DNA from: Streptomyces canus
GTDB lineage: Bacteria > Actinomycetota > Actinomycetes > Streptomycetales > Streptomycetaceae
DNA: 64,000 nt
NCBI RefSeq assembly: GCF_030815415.1
Contig: NZ_JAUSWW010000001.1
Span: 4,216,001-4,280,000 of the forward strand
Direction: 5' to 3'
A program made the translations under genes and the position numbers. The notes under the pieces were generated by a model. That model saw only the letters and a program-made list of their open reading frames with translations. It did no database searches and had not been told where the DNA came from. Every line of letters starts with the position of its first letter. Position 1 is the stretch's first letter. This document shows, one piece after another, positions 27,963 to 36,055 of the stretch.

Positions 27963-27967
27963 CCCCC

Positions 27968-28276
27968 TTACTTCTCGATGATCGCGAGCACGTCGCGAGC
28001 CGAGAGGACGAGGTACTCCTCGCCGTTGTACTTCACTTCGGTGCCGCCGTACTTGCTGTACAGCACGATGTCGCCGGTCTTGACGTCGAGCGGCAGGCGC
28101 TCGCCGTTCTCGAAGCGGCCCGGGCCCACGGCCAGGACGACGCCCTCCTGGGGCTTCTCCTTGGCGGTGTCCGGAATGACCAGGCCAGAGGCGGTGGTCT
28201 GCTCTGCGTCGAGCGGCTGGACCACAATGCGGTCCTCGAGCGGCTTGATGGCAACCTTGGAGCTGGTGGTCGTCAC
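27968..28276 (-). CDS. groES: Co-chaperonin GroES
   Basis: 10-kDa co-chaperonin, 102 residues, lid of the GroEL chamber. GTG 28276 (VTTTSSKVAIKPLEDRIVV) follows GGGGGAGG. The mobile loop (AEQTTASGLVIPDTAKEKPQEG, near 21-42) and the GGTEVKYNGEEYLVL strand are typical. First gene of the groES-groEL operon; repression by HrcA through the two upstream CIRCE sites is expected. Confidence 0.97.
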   Translation of the reverse strand: MTTTSSKVAIKPLEDRIVVQPLDAEQTTASGLVIPDTAKEKPQEGVVLAVGPGRFENGERLPLDVKTGDIVLYSKYGGTEVKYNGEEYLVLSARDVLAIIEK

Positions 28277-28373
28277 GATCCGACCTCCCCCTTCGGAGAT
28301 CTCACGGGGTTAACTGTCTGAGGTGGCGACCAGGTGGATCCGTCGTCGCGGGTGCCGGACCTGCCCGTCGCTA

Positions 28374-28400
28374 TTGGCACTCTCCAGGGGGGAGTGCCAG
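28374..28400. promoter_or_regulatory. CIRCE operator 1 (HrcA site)
   Basis: TTGGCACTC, 9 bases, GAGTGCCAG. Matches the CIRCE consensus TTAGCACTC-N9-GAGTGCTAA with changes that keep the inverted symmetry except at the outer end. About 100-125 bases upstream of groES. HrcA binding is inferred from the consensus. Confidence 0.9.
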
Positions 28401-28420
28401 ACCCGAGACTATGACTGTGA

Positions 28421-28447
28421 TTAGCACTCGGTCAAGCGGACTGCTAA
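28421..28447. promoter_or_regulatory. CIRCE operator 2 (HrcA site)
   Basis: TTAGCACTC, 9 bases, GACTGCTAA: one mismatch to the CIRCE consensus, in the right arm. Its centre is 47 bases from that of the first site, farther from groES. Two sites allow cooperative repression. Confidence 0.9.
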
Positions 28448-28634
28448 TTCGCCGCGCGGGCCGAGCCTGTTCGCGGTCGCCGGGATGCCCCGAGGGCGCG
28501 CCGAGATCTCCCCGCCCGGGCGGCCACCGCCGTACCGTTCCGCCATGCCTCCTCGCGCCCGGCACAGACGCCGGCCGCGGCCTTCTTCCTGATCCTCATG
28601 GTCAGCCTTTGGACCCTCTGCCCCCGCACCGGAC

Positions 28635-29357
28635 CTACAGGTGGTCCTCCAGCCGCCCCACCCTCAACCCGGCCCTGCGGATCTCCCCCAGCAGCCGCTC
28701 CGTGCGCTCCACCAGCGTCAGTCCCGTCGTCCCGATCGAGGCCACGGAGATGATGTCGCCGGGGAGCAGGCGGCGCTCCCCCGTCCGGTAGGTCAGCCGC
28801 TCGTCCCCCATCGACGCGCGCCACAGCACGACCGCCGCGACACCGCAGTCGGCGGCGGCGCGCAGGGTGGTCGTGTCGTACGTGCCGTAGGGCGGGCGGA
28901 AGAGGCGAGGGCGGATGCCGAAGCGGGACTTGAGTTTGTCCTGCTGGCCGCAGATCTCGGCGCGCTGCCCGGCGTACGGCAGACCGCGCAGGGCGGTGTG
29001 GTCGAGGGTGTGGTTCTGGATCGAGGCGCCCACCGACTGGAGACGGGCGAAGTGCCCGTACCCGGGGCCGACGACGCTGTCGGTGAGGAACATGCTGACG
29101 GGCAGCCGCCGTTCACGGACCAGCTCGACGAAGCGCGGGTCCTTCTCGGCGCCGTCGTCGTAGGTCAGGAAGACGGTCTTGTCGGAGGTGGGGACCCGCC
29201 TCACGACGGCCGGCGGACCCGTCCCGGACTCGGTCGCCCGCGCGCCGTACGAACCCGCCTTGCCCCACCGCTCGGCGGGGTCGACGGACCGGGCGCAACC
29301 GGCGGCGAGCAGGACGAACGCCACCAGGGCCGCTGCAACCGGTCCACGCGAACTCAC
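28635..29357 (-). CDS. Polysaccharide deacetylase lipoprotein (second of pair)
   Basis: A 240-residue NodB-fold (carbohydrate esterase 4) protein. GTG 29357 overlaps the TGA of the upstream gene (GTGA, 4 bases), so translation is coupled. The lipobox is seen in the leader VAFVLLAAGC, giving a lipid-anchored Cys near residue 20. NodB motifs: YDDGAEKDP with the metal and base aspartates, NHTLDH for the HxxxH metal site, and RPPYGTYD. Probably removes acetyl groups from a cell-wall or capsular glycan outside the membrane. It is a close partner of the upstream paralogue, with the same DDGAEKDP phrase. Confidence 0.88.
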   Translation of the reverse strand: MSSRGPVAAALVAFVLLAAGCARSVDPAERWGKAGSYGARATESGTGPPAVVRRVPTSDKTVFLTYDDGAEKDPRFVELVRERRLPVSMFLTDSVVGPGYGHFARLQSVGASIQNHTLDHTALRGLPYAGQRAEICGQQDKLKSRFGIRPRLFRPPYGTYDTTTLRAAADCGVAAVVLWRASMGDERLTYRTGERRLLPGDIISVASIGTTGLTLVERTERLLGEIRRAGLRVGRLEDHL

Positions 29358-30280
29358 AGGTAGTCCTCGAGGCGGGCCACCGCGTACCCCTCGGCCGTGA
29401 CCTTGTTCAGGAACCGCCGGATCATGTCGGGCATCGTGCCCTTCCACTCGCCCCGACCGCGGAAGTGACTCAGCACGATGTCGCCCGGGCGGATCTCCCG
29501 GTCCCACTCGCGGTAGTCCCAGCGGTCGACGAAGACCTCCTCGTTCCAGATCGGCGCGTACTTCACCCCGCAGGACTTCGCGGCGCGCAGCGTGGCCTCG
29601 TTGTAGTTGCCGAAGGGCGGGCGGAAGAGGGTGGGGCGCTTGCCGTAGCGCCTCTCGATGATGTCCTGCATGCCGCAGATCTCGTGCTTCTGGCGGGCGT
29701 AGGACAGTCCCGGCAGGTGGGGGTGGTGCAGCGTGTGGTTGTTCAGTCCGACCCCCCTGTCCTGCATGTCCTTGAAGTAGCCATAGTCGCCCTTGACCAG
29801 GTAGTTGCTCAGGAAGGCGGTGTACGGGATCTTCAGCTCGCTCATCATCCGCAGGAACGCCGGGTCCTTCTCGGCGCCGTCGTCGATGGTGAGGAAGACG
29901 ATCTTCTCCTTGGTCGGGATCGTGGTGAAGACCGGCGGGAGACCCTTCTCCTCGTGACCGTCCACCTCGAAGCCCTTGCGGGTCGTGATCCTAGGCTTCC
30001 GCACCGGCGGCGCCGGGGGCGCCAGCGGGACTCCGGCCAGGCCCCAGCGCTTCGCGACCCTCGCCGCGGCGCGGAGCTTCGTGGCGTACGAGTCCAGGGC
30101 CCGGGCGGGAGCCCCCTTCAGGGGCTGCTGGCCGGGCGCCGGGTGCACAGGACGCACCTCGGCGCGCTCGCCCTGTGCGCAGCCCGAGGCGATGACGGCG
30201 ACGGCGAGCACGGCGATCCCGGCACGGGCCCGGAAAGCTCCAATAGACCTACTTTTATCATTTTGTACTACTGGTCCCAT
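29354..30280 (-). CDS. Polysaccharide deacetylase lipoprotein (first of pair)
   Basis: A 308-residue NodB-fold protein. The start ATG 30280 (MGPVVQNDKSRSIG) follows a GAGG site; the long open frame beyond it to 31579 is the antisense of a methyltransferase gene. The leader AGIAVLAVAVIASGC carries a lipobox. NodB motifs: TIDDGAEKDP, NNHTLHHPHL for the metal histidines, and RPPFGNYN. Compared with its neighbour it has about 70 extra residues, Pro- and basic-rich, between the lipid anchor and the catalytic domain, which may reach through the wall. Divergent from the methyltransferase gene (start 30371). Confidence 0.88.
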   Translation of the reverse strand: MGPVVQNDKSRSIGAFRARAGIAVLAVAVIASGCAQGERAEVRPVHPAPGQQPLKGAPARALDSYATKLRAAARVAKRWGLAGVPLAPPAPPVRKPRITTRKGFEVDGHEEKGLPPVFTTIPTKEKIVFLTIDDGAEKDPAFLRMMSELKIPYTAFLSNYLVKGDYGYFKDMQDRGVGLNNHTLHHPHLPGLSYARQKHEICGMQDIIERRYGKRPTLFRPPFGNYNEATLRAAKSCGVKYAPIWNEEVFVDRWDYREWDREIRPGDIVLSHFRGRGEWKGTMPDMIRRFLNKVTAEGYAVARLEDYL

Positions 30281-30370
30281 GGCGCCGGATCCTCGCAGGT
30301 CACCGCCCTGCCCCCGGGCCGACACCGCCGCCGGAGGCGGACCGTCCACCGACTGGCCCACAATGTCCCG

Positions 30371-31540
30371 GTGAACGACCTCGCCCCCCTCCTGACCCCC
30401 GAGGGCCGCGCCCTCCTCGACACGGTGCGCGACACCGCCCCCGCCGACGAACTCGCCGTCGCCACCCGGCTGCGCCGCGAACACCCCGCGGAGCTGGTGT
30501 CGGCCGCGCTCGGCCAGGCCCGGCTGCGGCAGCGGGCGGCGGTGAAGTTCGGGGCCGAGGACGCGGGACGGATGTTCTTCACGCCGAACGGGGTCGAGCA
30601 GTCGACGCGGGCGAGCGTGGCGACATATCGCGCCCAGCGGCTCAGGGAGTTGGGCGTCACCTCCGTCGCCGACCTGTGCAGCGGGATCGGGGGTGACGCG
30701 ATCGCGCTCGCCCGGGCCGGGATCCGGGTGCTCGCCGTGGACCACGACCCGCTCACCGCCGCCGCGGCGCGGGCCAACGCCGACGCGCTGGGGCTCGCCG
30801 GCCTGATCGAGGTGCGGGAGGCGGATGTCACCGACATCGACACCGCACCGTACGACGCCGTGTTCGTCGACCCGGCCCGGCGTTCCTCCGGGCGCGGCCG
30901 GATCTTCGACCCCGAGGCCTACTCGCCGCCCCTGTCCTGGGCGATCGACACCGCGCTCAGGGCGCCCCACGCCGCGCTGAAGATCGCCCCCGGCATCCCG
31001 CACGAGACCGTCCCCGCCGAGGCCGAGGCCGAGTGGATCTCCGACGGCGGAGACGTCAAGGAAGCGGTGCTGTGGTTCGGTACGGCACCGGGGGCCGTAC
31101 GGGCGACCCTGCTGCCGGGTCCGCGCACCCTGCTCGGGCGGGGCCTCGCGAACCCCGGGGTACGGCCGCTCGGACGGTACCTGTACGAGCCCGACGGCGC
31201 CGTCATCCGCGCCCACCTGGTCGCGGAGGTGGCCGAGGACCTGGAGGGCGGGCTGATCGACGCGACCATCGCCTACATCACCGCCGACGAACTGCGTGCG
31301 ACCCCGTATGCGACGGCGTACGAGATCACCGACCAACTCCCCTTCAGCGTGAAGAAGTTGAAGGCGTTGCTGCGGGAGCGCGAGGTCGGGATCCTGACCG
31401 TGAAGAAGCGCGGGTCGGCCGTGGAGCCGGAGGAGCTGCGCAGGAAGGTGCTTCCGAAGCCGTACGGGGCCAGGTCGGCGACCGTGTTCCTGACCCGGGT
31501 CGCGGGCGCGCCGACGATGCTGGTCGGCGCCCCGGCGTGA
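30371..31540 (+). CDS. Class I SAM-dependent methyltransferase, THUMP-like end
   Basis: A 389-residue protein from GTG 30371 (VNDLAPLLTPEGRALLDTV). The SAM-binding core starts near residue 100: VADLCSGIGGDAIALARAG (motif I), LAVDHDPLTAAAARANA, and VFVDPARRSSGRGRIF, a DPPY-like post-motif in which catalysis usually lies. The C-terminal quarter (YITADELRATPYATAYEITDQLPFSVKKLKALLREREVGILTVKKRG) looks like the THUMP-like domain found at the end of this group. An RNA substrate is likely for such a layout but not shown. It is common in actinomycetes next to unrelated genes. Confidence 0.85.
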   Translation: MNDLAPLLTPEGRALLDTVRDTAPADELAVATRLRREHPAELVSAALGQARLRQRAAVKFGAEDAGRMFFTPNGVEQSTRASVATYRAQRLRELGVTSVADLCSGIGGDAIALARAGIRVLAVDHDPLTAAAARANADALGLAGLIEVREADVTDIDTAPYDAVFVDPARRSSGRGRIFDPEAYSPPLSWAIDTALRAPHAALKIAPGIPHETVPAEAEAEWISDGGDVKEAVLWFGTAPGAVRATLLPGPRTLLGRGLANPGVRPLGRYLYEPDGAVIRAHLVAEVAEDLEGGLIDATIAYITADELRATPYATAYEITDQLPFSVKKLKALLREREVGILTVKKRGSAVEPEELRRKVLPKPYGARSATVFLTRVAGAPTMLVGAPA

Positions 31541-31591
31541 CCGGCCCGCGGGAGACCGTCGTCCGCGGTGCCGCCGCATACGGCACGCCGG

Positions 31592-32857
31592 TCACGGCGT
31601 GGGCAGTGACCTCAGTCGCGCCGTCAGCAGCTCCCGTTCCCGTGCGTTGCGCGCCAGGCCCGTCGCCCGCTCGAACTCCGTCCTCGCCTCCGCCGTACGC
31701 CCGAGGCGGACCAGCAGGTCGCCGCGGACGCTCGGGAGCAAGTGGTAGTCGCGCAGGGCGGGTTCGCCGATGAGCGCGTCGACGATCTCCAGGGCCGGTT
31801 CCGGGCCCTCGGCCCTCGACACGGCGACCGCGCGGTTGAGCTCGACGACCGGGGACGGGGCGCGGACGGCGAGCAGCCCGTACAGGGTCGCGATGCTCGC
31901 CCAGTCGGTCTCCTCGTAGGTGTAGGCGTGCGCGTGGCAGGCGGCGATCGCGGCCTGGAGGGCGTAGGGGCCGGGGGCGCCCGTGCGGGTGGCGTCGGCG
32001 CGGGCGAGGGCGTTGATGCCGCGGGCGATGAGCATGCGGTTCCAGCGGCGGCGGTTCTGGTCCTCCAGGAGGACCGGCTCGCCGGAAGGGCCGGTGCGGG
32101 CGGCGGTGCGGGACGTCTGGAACTCCAGGAGCGAGACCAGCGCGTGGACCTCCGGTTCCTTCGGCATCAGCCCGGACAGGACGCGGGCCAGGCGCAGGGC
32201 GTCCTCGCACAGTCCCGGGCGCACCCAGTCGTCGCCCGCCGTGGCGGCGTAACCCTCGTTGAAGACGAGGTAGATGACGTCGAGGACGTCTCCCAGGCGG
32301 GCCTCGCGCTCGGCGCCGTAGGGCACTTCGAAGGCGACGTTCTTCGTCGCGAGGGTGCGTTTGGCCCGGACGATGCGCTGGGCGATCGTCGGCTCCGGGA
32401 CGAGGAACGCGCGGGCGATCTCGGCCGTGGTGAGGCCGCCGAGCAGCCGCAGGGTCAGGGCGACACGGGCCTCGGCGGAGAGCACCGGGTGGCAGGTGGT
32501 GAAGACCAGGCGGAGCAGGTCGTCGTCGATGTCCTCGGGGTCGGCCGGCTCCTCGAACGGGAGCGCCGTCTCCAGCGAGCGGCCGATCTCCTGGAGCTTG
32601 CGGGCGTAGTTCTCACGGCGCCGGACCAGGTCGACGGCGCGGCGCCGGGCGGCGGTCATGAGCCAGGCGCCCGGGTTGCCGGGGACACCGTCGCGCGGCC
32701 ACTGCTCCAGGGCCGCGACGAGGGCGTCCTGGGCCAGTTCCTCGGCGATGCCGACGTCCCGGACGATACGGGTGACACCGGCGATGATGCGTGGGGACTC
32801 CATGCGGAACACCGTCTCGACGGTGCCGCGGGGGTCGCTGGAGGACTGTGGGCTCAC
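31592..32857 (-). CDS. ECF42-type sigma factor with C-terminal TPR-like domain
   Basis: A 421-residue large ECF sigma factor. GTG 32857 (VSPQSSSDPRGTVE) follows GGGGGA. Sigma region 2 is VETVFRMESPRIIAGVTRIVRDVGIAEELAQDALVAALEQWP (about 12-53), region 4 is VALTLRLLGGLTTAEIARAFLVPEPTIAQRIVRAK, then a C-terminal helical half of about 230 residues with the VIYLVFNEGYAA and RARILIARGIN-like phrases typical of the COG4941/ECF42 group. That domain is known in related factors to be needed for activity in place of an anti-sigma factor. It follows its usual partner, a DGPF (YCII) protein, by 47 bases. Confidence 0.93.
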   Translation of the reverse strand: MSPQSSSDPRGTVETVFRMESPRIIAGVTRIVRDVGIAEELAQDALVAALEQWPRDGVPGNPGAWLMTAARRRAVDLVRRRENYARKLQEIGRSLETALPFEEPADPEDIDDDLLRLVFTTCHPVLSAEARVALTLRLLGGLTTAEIARAFLVPEPTIAQRIVRAKRTLATKNVAFEVPYGAEREARLGDVLDVIYLVFNEGYAATAGDDWVRPGLCEDALRLARVLSGLMPKEPEVHALVSLLEFQTSRTAARTGPSGEPVLLEDQNRRRWNRMLIARGINALARADATRTGAPGPYALQAAIAACHAHAYTYEETDWASIATLYGLLAVRAPSPVVELNRAVAVSRAEGPEPALEIVDALIGEPALRDYHLLPSVRGDLLVRLGRTAEARTEFERATGLARNARERELLTARLRSLPTP

Positions 32858-32904
32858 AGTCCCCCATGCAACACCCCTACTCGCGTACGGCCAAGGACAC
32901 CCGC

Positions 32905-33261
32905 TCAGCCCTCCGCGATCTCCCGCACCTCGCAGGTCACCGTCCAGTGCGGCTCGTGCACCTGAAGGAACCGCTTGGTCCACTCGATGGCCTCGGCCTT
33001 GTCCTTGCACTGCACGATGGCGTACCCCCCGACAACCTCCTTGGACTCGGTGAACGGCCCGTCCGTGACGGATGCCTGACCACCGCTCCAGTGCACCCGG
33101 GTGCCCTGCGCCGAGGGCGTGAGCCCGGCGGTGTCCAGCAGCACCCCGGCCTTGGTCATCTCCTCGATCAGCTCCCCCATGCGCTGCATCAGCTCGTCGC
33201 TGGGGCCCTCGGCGGGGGCGGTGGACTCGTCGATCTGCACGAGCGACAGGTAGCGCGGCAT
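32905..33261 (-). CDS. DGPF/YCII-domain protein, partner of ECF42 sigma
   Basis: A 118-residue protein of the YCII-related family. ATG 33261 (MPRYLSLVQIDEST) follows GAGGAG with 6-base spacing. The signature VTDGPFTESKEVVGGYAIVQ is near residue 70, which gives the DGPF name. ECF42 sigma genes are nearly always next to such genes, which are thought to be their targets; the biochemical role is unknown. It is the first gene of a two-gene operon with the sigma factor. A hairpin-rich palindrome lies about 80 bases upstream. Confidence 0.9.
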   Translation of the reverse strand: MPRYLSLVQIDESTAPAEGPSDELMQRMGELIEEMTKAGVLLDTAGLTPSAQGTRVHWSGGQASVTDGPFTESKEVVGGYAIVQCKDKAEAIEWTKRFLQVHEPHWTVTCEVREIAEG

Positions 33262-33342
33262 GGTGGCTCCTCGGTTCGGGGGGCCGGATCTTTCCGGCCT
33301 CTCAACCATGCGTCGATCGGGAGACACCCGGCTCGACAGGCT

Positions 33343-33371
33343 CGCGAGATTTCTTCGAAGAATTTTTCGCG
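33343..33371. repeat. Nested palindrome between FG-GAP gene and DGPF gene
   Basis: TTCTTCGAAGAA (33351-33362) is a perfect palindrome, flanked by CGCGA (33343-33347) and TCGCG (33367-33371). It is 47 bases past the FG-GAP gene stop and about 80 bases before the DGPF gene. It may terminate the first or bind a regulator of the second. Confidence 0.5.
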
Positions 33372-33417
33372 TCCTACGTCTGCGCAGGTCACGGGCGTAC
33401 TTCCGGGCGCGTTCGCC

Positions 33418-34812
33418 CTAGCCGAGCTCCGCCCCGAAGGCCGCCTTCGCGTACGGCGCCCCCACCGTCCGCCCGCCGAACACGAACGCGGCGTCGGTCA
33501 CGACCCCGGTCGGCCGCCCCCGCAGGGACCACACCGAGCCCGCCCCGGAGTTCTCGTAGGGCGCGGCGGCCGCGAGGTCGGCGTAGCCGTTGCCGTTGGT
33601 GTCGAGCAGGCGTACGGCACCGCCGAAGCCGTCGCCCGCCTCCGCGGCGCCGAGGACACCGGCCGTGTCCTGGGTGAAGCCCTGGGCGCCCTTGCCGGTC
33701 AGGCCGGTGCCGCTGCCGTACAGGACGTCCACGGCGCCCGCGCCGTCGTCGTACCCCAGTTCCTCGCCGGGCGCGCCGACGGCCACGTCGTCGAAGCCGT
33801 CGCCGTTGACGTCGCCGACGGACACCGCTCCGCCGAAGTAGTCCACGTCCTCCCACGCACCGGGCACTCCGGGCGTGTCCTGGCTGTACGTCGTGCCGGT
33901 ACCCACCCCGTCGGCCGAGCCGAGGCCCACGACGATCCTCGACTCCTCCGGGAGGCCCCGGACGAGGTCGTCGTAGCCGTCGCCGTTGACGTCACCGAGG
34001 GCGACGCCGCCGGTTCCGCCGCTTCCGGCGGGCGCGGTGGCGGAGGTGAAGGCGGCCCCGGAGGCGTTCGCGAGGTAGAAGGCCGAGCCGAAGCCGCCGT
34101 CGCCGGTGTAGACGGTCAGCGCGAGGTCGTCGCGGCCGTCGCCGTTCACGTCCCCGACCGCGCCGTCCCACACGTCGTGGTACCGCAGGTCGTCGGGGCC
34201 GAAGGCCCTCGTGGCGGCCGGCTTCCCGGCGCGGGAGAGCGGGCCGGTCCAGACCGTGGGGGTGGTGCCGTAGGGGTCGTCGCCCTGCGCGCGGCCGCCC
34301 TTGAACAGGGTCAGGTCCGTGCGCCCGTCGCCGTCGAAGTCCCCTGCCTGGGTGCTCGTCGCGGGGACGGACGTACCGCCGGACAGGCCGCTCTTCCCGC
34401 CCCAGACGACCACCGCGTCCTTCGTCGTGGACGCGTGTCCGACGACCAGGTCCGTGCGCCCGTCGCCGTCGAGGTCGCCCTTGGACAGCTGGACGCCGAA
34501 CTGCTCGCCCTTGGCCGGGCCGCCCGGAATCCCGCTCGTGGCGCGGCTGATGACGGTCCGCCGGTCCTTGGTCAGCCCGTGCGGGCCGCCGTACAGGACG
34601 ACGACGTACCCCGCCCGGTCCTGCCCGCCCACCGTGGCTCTCGGAGCGCCGACGGCGAGGTCCTGGTAGCCGTCGCCGTCGAAGTCGTCCCGGACGGGGG
34701 CGGGAACGGCGGCCTCGGCGCGGTCCGTCAGACCGGACGGCAGCGCACCGAGTGCGAGCACACCGGCCACGACCGGAACGGCCCGAGGGAGCAACGTACG
34801 CAGGGAGAACAC
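33418..34812 (-). CDS. Secreted FG-GAP repeat protein
   Basis: A 464-residue exported protein. GTG 34812 (VFSLRTLLPRAVPVV) begins a signal peptide ending near EAA. The mature part consists of about seven FG-GAP (integrin alpha-like beta-propeller) repeats, each holding a calcium-binding DxDGDG-type motif: DFDGDGYQDLAVGAP, DLDGDGRTDLVVGH, DFDGDGRTDLTLF, DVNGDGRDDLALT, DVNGDGYDDLVRG, DVNGDGFDDVAVGAP and DTNGNGYADLAAAAP. It probably binds Ca2+ and a surface or extracellular ligand. Enzyme residues are not seen. It lies after the LCP gene on the same strand, with 102 bases between. Confidence 0.93.
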   Translation of the reverse strand: MFSLRTLLPRAVPVVAGVLALGALPSGLTDRAEAAVPAPVRDDFDGDGYQDLAVGAPRATVGGQDRAGYVVVLYGGPHGLTKDRRTVISRATSGIPGGPAKGEQFGVQLSKGDLDGDGRTDLVVGHASTTKDAVVVWGGKSGLSGGTSVPATSTQAGDFDGDGRTDLTLFKGGRAQGDDPYGTTPTVWTGPLSRAGKPAATRAFGPDDLRYHDVWDGAVGDVNGDGRDDLALTVYTGDGGFGSAFYLANASGAAFTSATAPAGSGGTGGVALGDVNGDGYDDLVRGLPEESRIVVGLGSADGVGTGTTYSQDTPGVPGAWEDVDYFGGAVSVGDVNGDGFDDVAVGAPGEELGYDDGAGAVDVLYGSGTGLTGKGAQGFTQDTAGVLGAAEAGDGFGGAVRLLDTNGNGYADLAAAAPYENSGAGSVWSLRGRPTGVVTDAAFVFGGRTVGAPYAKAAFGAELG

Positions 34813-34914
34813 AGGGAGAGCCTCTCGTCACGGCGACAACGTCACCGCACAAGACCCCCCGGCAGGCTGGGAAGTTGTACGCCGCTCAGCGCGACGACCG
34901 CGACAACCGGCCGC

Positions 34915-35982
34915 TCAGCGCAGCGACTTCCACAGCTCGCTCGCCCCGGGCTCGTCCGCCACCACCCGGTTGGCGTCCGACGGGGCCCGCACGACCGGCA
35001 TCGTCACCGTCTTCACCTGGTCCGCCGACAGCCCCTTGAGGCTCTGCCCCAGGCGCATCAGCTCGCTCAGCGAGTCGAGCCCGGTGTCGGTGGTGAGGCT
35101 GCCGGTGACCGCGTCGGCGACCTCGTAGAGCTTGGTGGGGCTGGTGAGCAGGTCGGTCGAGGAGATCTGTTCCAGGAGCGCCTTCACCAGCTTCTGCTGG
35201 AGGCCTATCCGGCCGAGGTCGCTGCCGCCGCCTATGCCGTGCCGGGTGCGGGCGAGCGCGAGGGCCTGCTTGCCGTCGAGGTGGTGGGTGCCCGCCTTCA
35301 GCGTCAGATGGCTGCTGGAGTCGTCGATGTCCTCGTCCGTCGTCACGGTCACGCCGCCGAGGGCGTTCACCAGCTTCGCGAAGCCCGAGAAGTCGATCTC
35401 GATGTAGTGGTCCATGCGGACGTCCGTGATCGACTCGACGGTCTTGACCGCGCAGACGGGACCGCCCACGGAGTACGCGCTGTTGAACATCGCGCCGTAG
35501 GCCGCCGCCGTGGAGCCCCCGTCGTCCAGGGGGCACGACGGGCGGGTGACGAGCGTGTCGCGCGGGATGCTGACCACCGTCGCCGCGGTGCGGCCGGCGT
35601 CGATGTGCACGACCATCGCCGTGTCGGACCGGGCGCCTGAGCTGTCACCGCCGCCGAGCTCCTGGTTCTCCTTGCCGCTGCGCGAGTCGGAGCCGAGGAC
35701 GAGGATGTTCAGGGCCTCGGAGGGCAGCGGGGAGGCGGAAGCGGACGCCGACGGCGACGGCGACGGCGAAGGCGACAGCGAAGGGGCCGTCACCGCCTTC
35801 GCCGGACGGTCGTCGCCGAGCGCGTTGTCGATGTCGACGCTCTTGATGTTGCCGTTGAGGTGCCAGTACAGCCAGCCACCCGTCGCGACGCCCAGCACCA
35901 GCACACCCGCGAGAGTGAGGCCGGCGGCCTTCGCAACACGCGACCGCCGGCCCACTCGTCTGTCTTCGCCGTCTCCGCTCAC
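34915..35982 (-). CDS. LytR-CpsA-Psr family cell-wall ligase
   Basis: A 355-residue LCP protein, which joins anionic or other glycopolymers from lipid carriers to peptidoglycan at the outer face. The start GTG 35982 (VSGDGEDRRVGRRSRV) has no good ribosome site. An N-terminal basic stretch leads to a membrane span (AAGLTLAGVLVLGVATGGWLY, about 19-39), then a Ser/Pro/Ala linker, then the LCP domain: NILVLGSDSR, RSDTAMVVHIDAGRTAATVVSIPRDT with the pyrophosphate-binding Arg/Asp, FNSAYSVGG, and VDHYIEIDFSGFAKLV, ending with RHGIGGGSDLGRIGLQQ. The residues bound to the lipid head group are present. Confidence 0.93.
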   Translation of the reverse strand: MSGDGEDRRVGRRSRVAKAAGLTLAGVLVLGVATGGWLYWHLNGNIKSVDIDNALGDDRPAKAVTAPSLSPSPSPSPSASASASPLPSEALNILVLGSDSRSGKENQELGGGDSSGARSDTAMVVHIDAGRTAATVVSIPRDTLVTRPSCPLDDGGSTAAAYGAMFNSAYSVGGPVCAVKTVESITDVRMDHYIEIDFSGFAKLVNALGGVTVTTDEDIDDSSSHLTLKAGTHHLDGKQALALARTRHGIGGGSDLGRIGLQQKLVKALLEQISSTDLLTSPTKLYEVADAVTGSLTTDTGLDSLSELMRLGQSLKGLSADQVKTVTMPVVRAPSDANRVVADEPGASELWKSLR

Positions 35983-36055
35983 GGAGAGGAACGTAAGTCC
36001 GAATTATTACGAGGAGCGCGTCCGGGCCGCCTTTCTTCGGAAAATCTCACCTTTC

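Larger units (their letters stand above)
28277..28634. other. 358-base groES upstream region
   Basis: Holds the groES promoter and ribosome site and two CIRCE operators at 28374-28400 and 28421-28447. From 28448 to 28634, up to the end of the deacetylase gene, I see no gene, repeat or clear terminator. Confidence 0.7.

Noticed and set aside
25923..28313. 796-residue open frame opposite groEL and groES
   Set aside because: It is the antisense of conserved chaperonin genes and contains no known domain; its Leu/Asp/Gly repeats are mirror images of groEL codons.
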